The notes under the pieces were generated by a model. It was not told the DNA's origin, made no database searches, and saw only the letters and a program-made list of their open reading frames with translations. From positions 49,591,617 through 49,655,616 of the forward strand of contig CM066326.1 in the NCBI GenBank assembly GCA_033807775.1: a DNA stretch of 64,000 bases, given 5' to 3'. The stretch comes from Saussurea involucrata (lineage: Eukaryota > Streptophyta > Magnoliopsida > Asterales > Asteraceae). Position numbers and translations under genes: made by a program. Each line of letters begins with the position of its first letter. The stretch's first letter is position 1. Shown in pieces: positions 10,590 to 22,440 of this stretch.

Positions 10590-13500
10590 TTATCCTTCAA
10601 AGTTCAGCATTCCAAGCTCGCTGATGAGAAAGTTGAATCTTGTCTCATCAAGAGGTTTGGTAAATAAATCAGCTAACTGATAATCAGTTGGGATAAAATG
10701 AAGTTCTATATCACCATTCATCACATGATCTCTGATAAAATGATATTTGATTTCTATGTGTTTGGTCTTTGAATGTAGTACTGGATTGTTTGCTATAGCG
10801 ATGGCACTTGTGCTGTCGCAATAGATTGGAATTTTGGATAGCTGAAGATCATAGTCTAGTAGTTGATTTCTCATCCACAAGACTTGAGAACAACAACTTC
10901 CAGCAGCTACATATTCAGCTTCAGCTGTGGAAGTGGACACTGAATTTTGCTTTTTACTTGTCCAACTTACCAGCTTTCCACCCAGGAGCTGACATCCTCC
11001 TGTGGTGCTTTTCCTATCCATTTTGCAACCTGCAAAATCACTATCTGAATAGGCGGTTAGATCGAATCCTGAATCTTTGGGAAACCAAAGACCTAGGTTC
11101 GCTGTACCCTTAAGGTATCGAAAAATTCGCTTTACAGCTTTCATATAAGATAGCATAGGTTCAGCTTGATATCGTGCACACAAACATGTTGCATACATAA
11201 TATCGGGTCGGCTAACTGTAAGATACAAGAGAGAGCCGATCATCCCACGCTACAGCGTGACATTAACAGGTATTCTCTTTGAATCCTTGTCAAGTGTCAG
11301 CGGTGGTGCCATAGGGGTTTTCATAGCTGAACTATGAGTTAAATCAAATTTCTTCAGCATATCTTTAACATACTTTCCCTGATTGATAAAAGTTCCTTTT
11401 TCAGTTTGCTTAATCTGAAGACCAAGGAAATATGTTAGTTCACCCATCATGCTCATTTTATACTCATCTTTCATTCTATCAGCGAAACAAGTACAAAGCT
11501 CAGGGTTAGTAGAACCAAATATAATGTCATCAACATATATTTGAACTAGAATGATATGACCTTTCACTTTTCTAAAAAATAGAGTTTTGTCAATCTTACC
11601 TCGCTCAAATTTTTCAATATGGAGATAAGTAGAAAGAGTGTCATACCATGCACGAGGAGCTTGCTTCAAGCCATAAAGTGCCTTATCCAGTTTATACACA
11701 TAACCTGGACGCTTAGAATCTGAGAATCCTGGAGGTTGTTCCACATACACTTCTTCATTCAACTTTCCATTCAGAAACGCTGACTTAACATCCATCTGAT
11801 GTACTTTGAAGTTTTTGTGTACAACATATGCTAAGAATAGACGAATAGATTCAAGTCTTGCTACTGGAGCAAATGTTTCGTCATAATCTATACCTTCCTC
11901 TTGTCTGTATCCCTGAGCAACAAGACGAGCTTTGTTGCGGGTTACAGTACCATGTTCGTCCAACTTGTTTCGATAGACCCATTTAGTGCCTATTACTGTT
12001 TTATCAGTTGGTCTCCGAACAAGTTTCCAAACTTTGTTTCTTTCGAATTCAGTCAGCTCTTCTTGCATTGCGCTGACCCAGTTTGGATCTTTGAGGGCAT
12101 CATCTATTTTCTTTGGTTCAGTTAGAGAACTAAAGTTAACAAATAAACAAATATTACCTGCACTTCGTCGAGTCTGAACACCAGCGTTTGGATCACCAAG
12201 AACTTTATCAATTGGGTGATTTACGGTCCATCGCTGAGCCGGAGCATAAGTCGCTGACTCATCTTGAACTGGAGGAGCTGAAGATGAGGCTTCAGCTACT
12301 TCTGGAGTTTCAGTTAAGAGAGGAATACTTGCATTTGTCATTTCATTTACTGATTGCTGAGAGATAGATAGAATGTCTGAGGCATTTGGTTCAGCGGTAG
12401 GTATAGTGTTTATTGGAACAGCTGAGACCCATGATGTTTCAGCTTCACTATTCTGCATGTTTGGAATGATAGGAGGACTATCATCTTCTACTGGATGAGC
12501 ATGAGGAGTGGGAATATCTTCTGAATCACCAAGATGAGAAAACATCCATTGATTCAGTTCTTCAGTATCAGCGGACGGTTTAGAGTTCGCTGAACGGGAT
12601 TCGTCAAACGTGACGTGAATAGTTTCTTCTACGGTTTGTCTTCTACGATTGAAGACTCTGAAGGCTTTGGAAACTGAGGAGTATCCAAGAAAGATTCCAT
12701 CATCAGCCTTAGGATCAAACTTTCCAAGAGCATCTCTGTTGTTCAGTATGAAACACTGACATCCAAAGATGTGAAGAAAGCTGATTGAAGGCTTTCTCCC
12801 ATGAAAGAGTTCATAGGCTGTCTTTTTGAATCTTTTAACTATCAGCGACCTATTTTGCGTAAAACAAGCAGTGTTGACAGCTTCTGCCCAAAACTGAGTA
12901 GGCAGGTGAGAATCGCTGAGCATTGAACGTGCAGCTTCAATAATTGTTCTATTTCTTCTTTCAGCGACTCCATTTTGTTGCGGTGTTCTCACTGAAGAGA
13001 AGTTGTGAGAAATACCCTTACTCTCAAGGAAGGAATCAAGAGAACTGTTTTTGAATTCAGTCCCATGATCACTCCTTATTGAGCGAACGGTCAGATTGTT
13101 CAGGGTTTCCATCTTCCGAACAAAGGTGATGAGTTCCTCAGGGGTGTCACTCTTAGAACGGAGAAACATTACCCAAGTGAAGCGAGAGAATTCATCAACT
13201 ATGACCAGTGTATATTTCTTTCCAGCGATGGATTGTTTGTTAACAGGGCCAAACAAATCCATATGGAGTAGTTGTAGAGGAGATGACACTAAAGAAACTT
13301 GCTTTGATTTAAAGCTTGCTTTGGTCTGCTTTCCTTTTTCACACGCTGAACATAAAGACTCTTTGTCGTATGAATGCTGAGGTGGACCAGTGACTAACTC
13401 TTTTGAAGAAAGAGTGTTCAGTGTCTTGAAATTTAGATGTGATAGCCTCTTATGCCATAGCCAGTTGACATCAGATGAGGCCTTTGAGAAGAAACATGAG

Positions 13501-13868
13501 TTCTCAGTGGTTGTTGAGTCCATGTTTATTACATAAACATTTTCCAAAAGATAACCGCTGAGAGCTATCTTCTCCTTTTTGTCAGTGACAAAGCAGGATT
13601 CCTTGTTAAAGATTACTTTGTTATCCATGTTTCAAAGCTGCCTGATGCTTAGAAGATTATGCTTCAGCCCTTCAACATATGCGACCCTTCTGAAGGAGGT
13701 TGTACCATTTGAAAGTACACCATACCCTCGGGTATGTCCTTTTCCATTTCCACCGAAAGTTACAGAGGGACCCTTCTCTTCCTTGTATTCAGCGAGCAAG
13801 CTTTTCTTTCCAGTCATGTGTCTAGAGCATCCGCTATCGAGATACAAGATACCCTTCTTAACCTGCAA
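10590..13868 (-). pseudogene. pol: A1 pol (PR-IN-RT-RH), two in-frame stops
   Basis: Polyprotein for processing, integration and reverse transcription. It begins at TTGCAG (13868), directly after the gag stop and in the same frame. Order: copia protease with LDSGCSRHMTG; GAG-pre-integrase WHKRLSHLNFK and CSACEKGK; integrase with D in HMDLFGP, D in IRSDHGTEF and E in QNGVAERRNRT; RT with YVDDIIFGS; RNase H with YSDSD, AEAEYVA and YCDST. Damage: TGA at 13629-13631 (where A2 reads Cys) and TAG at 11250-11252 (A2 reads Tyr). All catalytic motifs survive, so it is a fairly young casualty. Confidence 0.93.
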
Positions 13869-13883
13869 TACAAAGGAAGATTA
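13866..13883 (-). promoter_or_regulatory. Gag stop and TTGCAG junction before pol (A1)
   Basis: Gag ends WVPKKN then TAA; 12 bases later comes TTGCAG, where pol opens in the same frame. The T-rich run plus GCAG looks like a 3' splice acceptor. The same layout recurs at all five gag/pol junctions in the window; see findings. Confidence 0.6.
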
Positions 13884-16298
13884 GTTTTTCTTTGGTACCC
13901 ACTTGACCATGTATACACATTTGTCAGTGGAAGTAGTTGGAATGGAAGATTCAGCAGTCTTCGCAGCATTTGAAGATTCAGCTTTGTCTTTCTTCACTTT
14001 GGTTAATTTCTTAACTTCAGTGGTAGGATTCACCTTGACCTGATTTGCACCAGGGTTGGTCTTCTTTGCCTTGGGGGCAATCTTCACCTTAGCTATCTTT
14101 TCAGCTTTGGTGGCTGTGGGACACTTACTAGCAATATGATCGGTAAGTCCACAGTGATAACATTTCCTATAACTAAAAATAGTTCTAGGACCATTTGAAT
14201 GCTGAGCTTTTGATTTCGAATTACAAGTGCCAGCACCAAGTAAACTATTGGCTTTAGAAATGGGACGAACATTCAGTCTTTCAGATTTCTTACCAAGGAC
14301 ATCCACTCTGAGTCTAGGAGTAGATCGCTGAATAGATCCAGATATCTGCTTCCTTGATCCAGAGGGATGAGTCACTGAAGCTTTAGAAGCATTCAGCTTT
14401 GGTACTAAGGTACCCTTCTGAGGATTCTGGTAAATAACAATTCCTTTACCTTTGTCTTTAGAGACAGAGGTAGGTTTTGAATAAACCATTTTCTCCTTGC
14501 CTTTTGAGGAGGTAGGAGTTTCCTCAGGGATTGGTGTAATGGACGAGGAGCACTGAGAGGATGAAGTATCAGCGACTGAGGATACGAACGTTCCAAATTT
14601 AAGCATTGAACGCTCAGTGGTTGGTTTTGGAGTATCATATTTGTAACCCAAACCACGTTTATCACTCAGGGGAATCTGAGACTTTATTATCTCAGTGATC
14701 TTTGTTGAAGAATTACACCATCCTTCAACAGTAGCTTTTTCAGCTTTTAATGCAGCGATAGCTTCTGCTCGTTCGATTTTGACTAGCTGATTTAAATATA
14801 CTTGATCTTTAAAATCTTCTTCAATTTTAGAAAGCTTTTCTATTTGAAGGTGGCAGTTTTTAAGCTTTTCAGCGAGATCAAGGTTTTGGTTTTCAACCAC
14901 AGTTTTGCCGTTCATGGCTTCGTATAAACTTCTAGTCAAGAGATCGATCTTACGGAGACTATCAGCTTCATCAATATTTGCAATATTGGTAAAGAAGGAA
15001 GGTGATACCTGAATAGCAGATGTTGAAGTGGAGGGAATGTCTGAACTTTCTTCCTCTTCTTCAATCTTGGCCATAAGACATAGATTTGCTTCATCATCTT
15101 CAGAGTCAGATGATGATGCTTCTTCATCAGAAGCAGCCCAATCATAGTTAGCCATCAGGCCTTTATTCTTCTTCTTAAAGCTTTTCAGCTTAGCATATTT
15201 TTCTTTCAGCTTTGAATATTTGTCATCTTTATTCCTTGGAACAAAGGGTTTCTTTGTAAAAGCTGAGGGTCTAGAAACTTTCTTAGACCTGCACTCGTTA
15301 GCGAAATGTCCTGTCTTTTCGCAGTTAAAACAAGTAGCAGTAGCCTTATCAACAAAAGCTGATGATCTAGGCTTGTCAGTTATGGAAAGAGGTTTGTTCT
15401 TTCTAAACATTTTCTTTTTGGCAAATCTCCTGAACTTCTTAGTTAGGAGAGCCAAAGATTCATCATCATCTGAATAATCAGAATCTGATGACCTTTCAGA
15501 GTTACTTTCTAACTCAGTGATAGTGACCGAGGGTCGCTGAGTAGAAGGTTCCTTTGAGATTAAAGCAACATGGGTGCTTTTGGAATCTTTTACAAGATTC
15601 TTCTTAAGATGGCTCGATTGCTCATGATTCAGCAACGTGCCATATAAGGTTGAAAGGGTCATTGATTTTAGATCCTTTGACAACTTGAGACACATAGCAT
15701 AATTGTCCCAGCTTTCAGGTAAACATTCTAGAAACTTTGTCAGTACTTCAAAGTTAGAATATTCCTTACCAACAGTTTTCAGATCTATAATTAAACAATT
15801 AAAACGTTGGTGAACTTCAGAGAGAGATTCATTCTTACCAGAAATGAAGCTTTCGTATTGTCTTACCAGGTTGATCTTTCTTGAGTCCTGGACTTCAGAC
15901 GTTCCTTCATACTGAACACATATTGTGTCCCACATGGCTTTTGATGTTTTTAGATTCATGACGGAATGGTAGACTTCGTCAGGAAGAGCCATGGATAGTA
16001 TGGATCTGGCTTTTGTATCTATAGCCACTTTCTTCTTATCTTCGTCAGTCCATTGAAAGATTTCCTTAGGTACCAGCCTTTCTGGAATAGCAGGTCTATT
16101 CTCAGCGGCTGGTACAGCAGCATCAATTCTTACAGGGATGAATGGACCATTCTCGAGATAGTAAGGCATAGTAGGGTCTACACCTTCTAAGAAGAGTGTC
16201 ATCCTATTTTTCCATAAGTTGAAGTTATCTTTGGAAAATCTAGGGGGTTTAGCAAGAGAACCATTGTCTATATAATTTGTGTTTGTGTTGGTGGCCAT
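13881..16298 (-). CDS. gag: A1 Gag, intact 805-aa Sirevirus-type Gag
   Basis: Structural protein of the particle, the only intact gag here. The ATG at 16298 lies 66 bases downstream (minus strand) of the PBS. Residues 1-200 form the copia Gag domain (DNFNLWKNRM, MWDTICVQYEGT, ESLSEVHQRFNCLIIDLK, LECLPESWDNY). A CCHC knuckle CFNCEKTGHFANEC is near residues 323-336 and a second, CYHCGLTDHIASKC, near 712-725. An acidic/serine stretch and a coiled coil (about 440-525) lie between them. The C-terminus is basic and ends WVPKKN. Two knuckles and a long coiled coil fit Sirevirus Gag. It is the left part of gag-stop-pol. Confidence 0.93.
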   Translation of the reverse strand: MATNTNTNYIDNGSLAKPPRFSKDNFNLWKNRMTLFLEGVDPTMPYYLENGPFIPVRIDAAVPAAENRPAIPERLVPKEIFQWTDEDKKKVAIDTKARSILSMALPDEVYHSVMNLKTSKAMWDTICVQYEGTSEVQDSRKINLVRQYESFISGKNESLSEVHQRFNCLIIDLKTVGKEYSNFEVLTKFLECLPESWDNYAMCLKLSKDLKSMTLSTLYGTLLNHEQSSHLKKNLVKDSKSTHVALISKEPSTQRPSVTITELESNSERSSDSDYSDDDESLALLTKKFRRFAKKKMFRKNKPLSITDKPRSSAFVDKATATCFNCEKTGHFANECRSKKVSRPSAFTKKPFVPRNKDDKYSKLKEKYAKLKSFKKKNKGLMANYDWAASDEEASSSDSEDDEANLCLMAKIEEEEESSDIPSTSTSAIQVSPSFFTNIANIDEADSLRKIDLLTRSLYEAMNGKTVVENQNLDLAEKLKNCHLQIEKLSKIEEDFKDQVYLNQLVKIERAEAIAALKAEKATVEGWCNSSTKITEIIKSQIPLSDKRGLGYKYDTPKPTTERSMLKFGTFVSSVADTSSSQCSSSITPIPEETPTSSKGKEKMVYSKPTSVSKDKGKGIVIYQNPQKGTLVPKLNASKASVTHPSGSRKQISGSIQRSTPRLRVDVLGKKSERLNVRPISKANSLLGAGTCNSKSKAQHSNGPRTIFSYRKCYHCGLTDHIASKCPTATKAEKIAKVKIAPKAKKTNPGANQVKVNPTTEVKKLTKVKKDKAESSNAAKTAESSIPTTSTDKCVYMVKWVPKKN

Positions 16299-16364
16299 TT
16301 TCAGATAATAACAAGGAAGAGAAATATCTTAGATTAGATCTTGTTTATGAGATTAAACAAATCC

Positions 16365-16376
16365 GCTCTGATACCA
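16365..16376 (-). other. Primer-binding site of A1
   Basis: Reads TGGTATCAGAGC on the minus strand, complementary to the 3' end of plant initiator-Met tRNA, two bases inside the LTR. Confidence 0.93.
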
Positions 16377-16378
16377 CT

Positions 16379-17351
16379 TGTTGGTCCCGAAGGCCTATAC
16401 AAGTTTGTAGAAGGGGGGGGGGGGGGGGGGTTGAATACAAACACACAGATTTTACTTTTCTAAATTGTTTATTGATAAATCATTAACAATTTACAGCTTG
16501 TTGCGGAAACAAGATTAAGGATAAACCTAAATCTAAACAAGTTGGAACACAAAGGTTTCTTGCACTAAGAGAGATAAGGAAATTACTAATAATAACCTAT
16601 CTTGAGATAAGAGATTGAACTTGTCCAGAGTTAGCAAGTTGCTTCAAATGTAGTGGGTTCATCTTTTTATATACTGCATACATTTAATGCAAGTCAGTAT
16701 ACACTTTACACGTGTCATCAGCTGGTTGGTTGCATGTCATTAACCTTGGTTGACAACCTTAGTAGCCGCATGGATGAACAGTGTAGTATCAGAGTGGTTG
16801 TACGATTTCAAATAGTCGGAGGTTCTTTTCTGACATTTCGTACGGAGTCGTGCAAGGGGGTTAAGACAAAAGTACTTTGTACGGAGGACTTCATGATCAT
16901 CTTTTGTTGATTCAGAGCATTATCATTTTCTATTCAGCGAATGATAAAGTTCAGCAATAGCTGAAGTCTTGTACTTGATACTTCACGTTGAGTGGACAAA
17001 TCTGAGTCTTCGCTGATCCGCATCAGTTCATTAGGAGACTTGTCGCTGGTTCTTGAGCTTGATCTTCGACATCAGCGTAGAACCTTTGTTGACGTGAAAC
17101 TTGTCTTTAGGGATCATAACTAAACAACTAACTTATCAGCGATCATCATAATGACTGAACAGACTCAGAGCATTAATGGTGAACATTGTTCGCTGAATGT
17201 TTAATTTAAAGAGCGAGAGTTCCTATCAGCGGTACTGTAAGATCTTAATACTTATCAGCGACAGTGAAACTCTGATACATATTGTTTACTCACAATTTTC
17301 ACTAAGTATAAGAGTGGGTCATTATCAAATCACTGAGGGTTTGGATCAACA
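16379..17351 (-). repeat. 5' LTR of A1, 973 bp
   Basis: Complete family A LTR with TG...CA ends. On the minus strand it contains a TATA box TATATAAAA (16665-16673) and many TCGCTGA/TCAGCGA words. A long C-run on the minus strand (G-run on +, near 16410-16430) makes it about 10 bp longer than the other copies. Confidence 0.94.
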
Positions 17352-17356
17352 ACCTT
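17352..17356. repeat. Target-site duplication ACCTT (right copy) of A1
   Basis: Pairs with 3769-3773; beyond it the B1 gag frame resumes. Confidence 0.95.
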
Positions 17357-17436
17357 CTTCAAAACAAGTTCCTCCGAAAGGTGTAAAACCTAACCCTCCA
17401 GGACCCATTCTAATATGGGTACCTAAAGTCCGCTAA
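17357..17436 (+). pseudogene. gag: B1 gag, C-terminal end after the A1 insertion
   Basis: The frame continues as proline-rich sequence ending ILIWVPKVR and TAA at 17434-17436. This is the same WVPK signature that ends Gag in families A and C, so this is the true Gag C-terminus separated from 3768 by A1. Confidence 0.85.
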
Positions 17437-17443
17437 TCTCATT

Positions 17444-20400
17444 TTGCAGGACGGTCATGTGTGTTACTTAGATTCTGGATGCTCCAAGCACATGACCGGA
17501 AGGAGGGAGCTTCTCACGAACTACAAGGAACAATATTGTGGAGACGTGAGATTTGGAAACGACGACAAGGCGCCGATGTTGGGCTACGGCGACATTGTCC
17601 AAGACAAGATCACCATCAAGAAAGTTTCATACGTCGCGGGATTGGGACACAACCTGTTCAGTATCGGCCAATTCTGCGATAAAGATCTCGAGGTCAGATT
17701 CAAAGCCAAAAGGTGTAGCATCCTTACTGACGCAGGAATGGAGCTACTGGTTGGAACACGAAAGACCAACCTATACACCATCGACCTCGCAGCCCTGAAG
17801 ACCGATAATTCTGTCTGCCTGGTGTCAAAGGCCAATTCCCAACAGGCGTGGATTTGGCATCGATGTCTCTTGCACCTAAACTTCAAGAGTATAACCAAAC
17901 TGGTGCTTGGCGGACACGTGAAAGGCAAACCCGACCTTCAATTTGTGAAGGACCGACTATGCGGGGCATGTGAAATGGGAAAGATGAAGCGAGCGACGCA
18001 CAAGCCGAAGGCCGCCCCGAGCACGTCCCGGTCCCTCGAAGTTGTCCATATGGATCTGTGTGGATCGATGCGTGTTTAGAGTATCAACAAACGCAAGTAC
18101 GTCCTAGTGATGGTGGATGATTTCTCACGCTATACATGGGTCAAGTTTCTACGCTCGAAAGACGAAACCCCGGACCTGATCATCAACCACCTGAAGACTA
18201 TACAACTGAACTTTCGACAGCAAGTTCAGACCATCAGGACCGACAACGGGACAGAGTTTAAAAATAAAACGGTGAACGAATACTTGACTTTAGTCGGTAT
18301 CTCGCAAACCTTCTCGGCTGCACGCACTCCTCAACAAAACGGAGTGGTGGAAAGACGCAACCGTACCCTCGTCGAAGCCGCTCGCACGATGCTGTCTCAA
18401 TCTAAGCTGAAATTTTTTCTCCGGGCCGAAGTGGTGTCAACTGCCTGCTACACGCAAAACCGCTCAATCATCAACAAGCGGTTTAACAAGACGCCGTACG
18501 AGATCATCAACAACCGCGTTCCGAACATCAAGTACTTCCACGCGTTCGGATGCACGTGCTACGTCCTGAATGACAAAGATGATCTTGGCAAATTCAGCCC
18601 GAAGGCGGACGAAGGATTTTTCATAGGACACTCCATGCAGGCTAAGGCGTATCGCGTTTACAACAAACGGACTAAAACCGTTACTGAGCGTGTAAACGTG
18701 ACATTCGACGAAGCCGCAGAATTGGCTTCTGAACAAATCAGTTCAGAACCTGGTTTAACTGGTGTGTTAGCTTCCGAACTTTCACGTTCGGGATCTGCAC
18801 AAACAGCAGTAAATCCGAATCACGCATCTACGTCGAATGCTAATCTTTCTGATTTAGATTTACTACTTCAAAACTTTTATGATGACATGTTTAACACAAC
18901 TACCCCTTGTGTCTCAGCGCAACCACGTATTGAAGCTGCTCATATAGAGGATTCGGCGAATCTCTCCGGTCCGCCGCCTTCGACCAGCAGTCCAATACTC
19001 AATGTGGAGACGCCTCAAACTTCATCATCCACATCATATGATACAAACATCCCCTCGGAGGAACCAGTACACGATACGGAGATCGCTCCTGAAGATTCGT
19101 CCTCTACTACAATCATTGATCAGCCTCTGCATTCCTCGGAACCAGAAGTTGCTCAACCTTCGACGAATCCTTCCCCGTCTCCTCCGAGAAACCAACCTGC
19201 TACACTTGAAGTTGTTCAAGACCTTCCAACTGGTGGTCGTGGATCCGAACACCTCACATTCGACTCAGCAGCCGCTTCGACATACCACCAAATGGACAAG
19301 AGCTCATCCCCTGCACCAGATTATCAGTGATCCCTCCAATCCAGTCCAACCGCGAGGCGCATCGGCCAATTTTTGCCTCTTCTCTAGGTTCCTGAGTAAG
19401 ATCGAGCCTACCACCGTCATGGCCATGAAAGAGAAGCTCAACCAATTCGAGGCCCTCAAAGTATGGCGACTTGTCCCGCATCCATCTCACAAGACGGTGA
19501 TCGGCACTAAATGGATCTTCAAGAACAAGAAAGACGAGGACGACATCATCGTAAGAAACAAGGCACGTCTCGTGGCCAATGGATACCGTCAACAAGAAGG
19601 GATAGATTATGATGAGACATACGCTCCGGTGGCGAGAATCGAAGCAATACGTATGTTCCTTGCATACGTCGCGCACAAGAACTTCACGGTCTTCCAAATG
19701 GACGTGAAGACCGCATTCGTCAACATCGAACTTAAGGAAGAGGTGTACGTATCGCAGCCAAACGGGTTCATGGACGAAAAGAAGACTGGCCATGTCTACA
19801 TACTAGACAAGGCGCTCTACGGTTTGAAACAAGTTCCACGGGCCTGGCATGACACGTTATCAAAGTTTTTAATAAAGTCAGAATTTTCACAAGGTAAAAT
19901 CGATACTACTATCTTTATTAAAAAGGAAAAAGGTCATATAGTGTTAGTTCAGGTGTATGTCGACGACATAATTTTCGGTTCTACTAACCCACAGTTTGCT
20001 AAGTACTTTGCCAAATTAATGGGACAATTTTTCAAAATGAGTATGTTATGTGAGATGAATTTCTTCCTTGGTTTTCATGTTAAACAACTGTCGATCGGGA
20101 TATTCATAAATCAGGCCAAGTACATCCGGGATATTCTTAAGAAATTCCAGATGGAACAGTCCTCACCAATGAAAACTCCCATGGCACCCAGCACAAAGTT
20201 ACACACCGATCCTAACGGAAAGGATGTGGACACTAAAACGTACCGGGGAATGATTGGTTCTGTAATGTACCTAACTGCTAGTGGACCGGACATCATGTTT
20301 TCAACGTTTTTTTGCGCCCGATTTCAGTCAAAACCGAAAGTGTCTCACTTAATAGTTGTCAAACGAATTTTTCGTTATTTACGCGGTACTGCTGATCTTG

Positions 20401-20903
20401 GCTTGTGGTACCCGAAAGAGACAGGTTTTGAGCTATCTGCATACTCTGATGCGGACCACGCGGGCAGCATGATGGATCGAAAGAGCACATCGGGTCATGT
20501 GCAGTTCTTGGGCGACAGTCTGGTGAGTTGGGCATCCAAGAAGCAGCAGTGTGTCTCTACGTCGACTGCCAAGGCGGAGTACGTGGCTGCCGCAAGCTGC
20601 TGTTCACAAGTGATATGGATGCGCATGCAACTCAAGGACTACGGTTTCACATACGTCAAGGTGCCCATCTACTGTGACTCGAAGAGCACTATTGCAATAT
20701 CTAGCAACCCGGTCCAACATACAAAGACGAAGCACATAGACGTTTGGTACCATTTTATCAAGGATCACGTTGAAAGAGGTACAGTCGAACTCTACTTTGT
20801 AAATACCGAACATCAGTTAGTAGACCTGTTTACAAAACCCCTGGACGAAAAACGCTTTAATTATCTAGTGTCCAGGTTAGGTATGCTAAATCTGAAGACT
20901 TGA
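17444..20903 (+). pseudogene. pol: B1 pol (PR-IN-RT-RH), degenerate
   Basis: It opens at TTGCAG (17444), one base out of the gag frame. Protease LDSGCSKHMTG, zinc-binding pre-integrase, integrase D in HMDLC, D in IRTDNGTEF and E in QNGVVERRNRT, RT YVDDIIFGS near 19956, and RNase H YSDADHAG and YCDSKS can all be read. Damage: TAG at 18077-18079 just after the first integrase Asp (AB1 has Gln), a frameshift near 19225-19275, and a short deletion before VMAMKEK relative to AB1. AKAEY replaces AEAEY in RNase H. The nearest relative in the window is the AB1 pol (60164-63673). Base composition is more GC-rich than the family A and C pol genes. Confidence 0.92.
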
Positions 20904-21166
20904 TCTAATTGTATGCCCGATACAAGTTCCATACATCTACGAGAAACTGTCTAGTCATCATCTGCTGTTCACACTCTAGATGATTGAATATACACTTTCT
21001 TGCATCTGTATTCTACATGTATTTGTTACATAGTTAGGTTCAGTGTTTGTATTTATTAGGTAGATTTCACTTGTTTATTTTCTTTCCACGTGTGTTTCCT
21101 TTTGTTTAATATTGTCGTCTTATTCAACGTTTATTTATAAATGTGCTTTCACGAGCTGTTCATGTG
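20904..21166 (+). other. B1 3' non-coding region after pol
   Basis: T-rich non-coding sequence with no frame or RNA gene I can recognise. It leads into the purine-tract repeats. Confidence 0.5.
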
Positions 21167-21473
21167 TTTAGGGGGAGCGTGAACAAGGATCAGGTAAGTT
21201 ACTTCTAATGTTGAGGGGGAGTGTCACACACAATTCTTTTAACTGCCAAAAAGTTTTTTTGTGTGTGTGGACATTCCCAAGTGCACTTCACATCACATTT
21301 CGTGCACATTCCGAGGGGGAGCAAAGCTTAGTTGCTTATCATTTGAGGGGGAGCGTCACACATTTTTTCTTAAAAGCGTAGAAGTTTTTTTTGTGTTGAC
21401 AACTCCATACTCACTCACATTCTTGTTCCGAGGGGGAGCAGGGAAATACCCATGCATAGTTCGAGGGGGAGCA
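21167..21473 (+). repeat. Six dispersed AGGGGGAG tracts downstream of B1 pol
   Basis: AGGGGGAG occurs near 21171, 21213, 21314, 21346, 21431 and 21464. It is embedded in imperfectly repeated sequence (GTCACACA, then TTTTTTTGTGTG). Multiple PPT-like copies after pol are a known hallmark of Sireviruses. The functional PPT of this element is instead at 26491-26502, next to the LTR. Confidence 0.8.
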
Positions 21474-21510
21474 GGGCAAATTTTCTAGAAAGGGTCAAAT
21501 TGCAAGTTCT

Positions 21511-22440
21511 TGACTTTCCGGACACTTACCCGCTAAGTTACCGGGTAACCACTGTTACCGGGTACACTTACCGGACCGGGTAAGTGATCGGGTCCCAAGC
21601 GTTACCGGGTAAGTGACCCTATAAATAAGCCAATCTGGTAACCTCTCTATTCACTTTACCTGGAAACATCGAAAACCCTCCTAAAACCTCTCGACCACTC
21701 ACTCACTCGGAAACCCTCGTTTTGCATCCATTCGATTTGATATCAAACTCCACGACACAGGTATGCTCTCTATTTCACTCTCCATTACCTGTCAATCGCA
21801 ATCCCACACACATCACCATTTCATTCGAACTCTTGGTGGATCGATTGGGGTTTTCGGACCCCAATGCCGGGTCTGTTCACCTACACCTCGGGTTACGCTC
21901 CATTTTCTAAAATTAATAGTTGTTTGTGGCACATATTTGCACTTAGAACGATTCAAACCAAGTAGATTTTGTTTTGATTATGTTTTGGGCCGATTCGGGC
22001 TCCACAGTCACTCGTTCGGGAACCCTAAATCACCCGGTAACCATCATCTCGTCCGGTAACATTCATGTTACCCGGACACATTCGTCATACCCGGTAAGTG
22101 TCTTGGCAACCGGTAAGTGTTAATTTTCGAATAGTCCGGACACTTTGATCCCCGGTAACCCATGTCGTTCGGATACTTTGTATCCGGTAAGTTCGACAAT
22201 CCGGTAAGGTTTGTGTCCGGTAACTTTGTGTATCCGGTAAGGACCCCTTAACACGGTAACCTAATTTTATCCGGTAAGTCCAAGATTTATCCGGTAAGTC
22301 CTAGATATATCCGGTAAGTCTAAGATTTATCTGGTAAGTCCTCTTTTATCCGGTAAGTCCAATTTTATCCGGTTACTCCAATTCCATCCGGTAACCCCTA
22401 TCTGTCCGGATACCCTGTTTACCCGGACACTGCTCGAGTC
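21511..22440 (+). repeat. CCGG(T/A)-word array upstream of and within the ORF3 leader intron of B1
   Basis: From 22030 to 22440 there are about 19 CCGG words, mostly TCCGGTAAGT or CCCGGTAAC at irregular spacing. Some six more occur at 21515-21610. Spacing is not constant, so it is not a simple tandem satellite. The same word dominates B2 (44280-44640 and 45250-45690), where it reads mainly TTCCGGA. Confidence 0.85.
21620..21628 (+). promoter_or_regulatory. TATA box of the B1 ORF3 promoter
   Basis: TATAAATAA lies about 980 bp before the ORF3 ATG and 140 bp before a good splice donor (21761). It is followed by a C/T-rich leader with AAACCCTCGTTTT. This suggests ORF3 is transcribed from its own start, not only from the LTR. 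Confidence 0.55.

Larger units (their letters stand above)
3774..17351 (-). mobile_element. A1: family A Sirevirus-type retrotransposon with three LTR copies
   Basis: This minus-strand insertion is bounded by ACCTT duplications. From right to left: 5' LTR (16379-17351), PBS (16365-16376), gag, pol, ORF3 promoter, ORF3, PPT (5333-5346) and a complete LTR (4370-5332). That LTR is followed by a second PBS (4356-4367), about 41 gag codons, and a truncated LTR (3774-4165). The central LTR thus serves as 3' LTR of the right unit and 5' LTR of a mostly deleted left unit. Gag is intact; pol and ORF3 carry stops. Confidence 0.95.

Noticed and set aside
18464..18736. Minus-strand frames opposite B1 and AB1 pol (also 61139-61456, 19254-19793)
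   Set aside because: Antisense shadows of GC-rich pol codons; no independent features.
22030..22440. CRISPR-like array or satellite in the CCGG-word region
   Set aside because: Spacing and flanking bases are irregular and there is no constant repeat-spacer unit; this is plant DNA.
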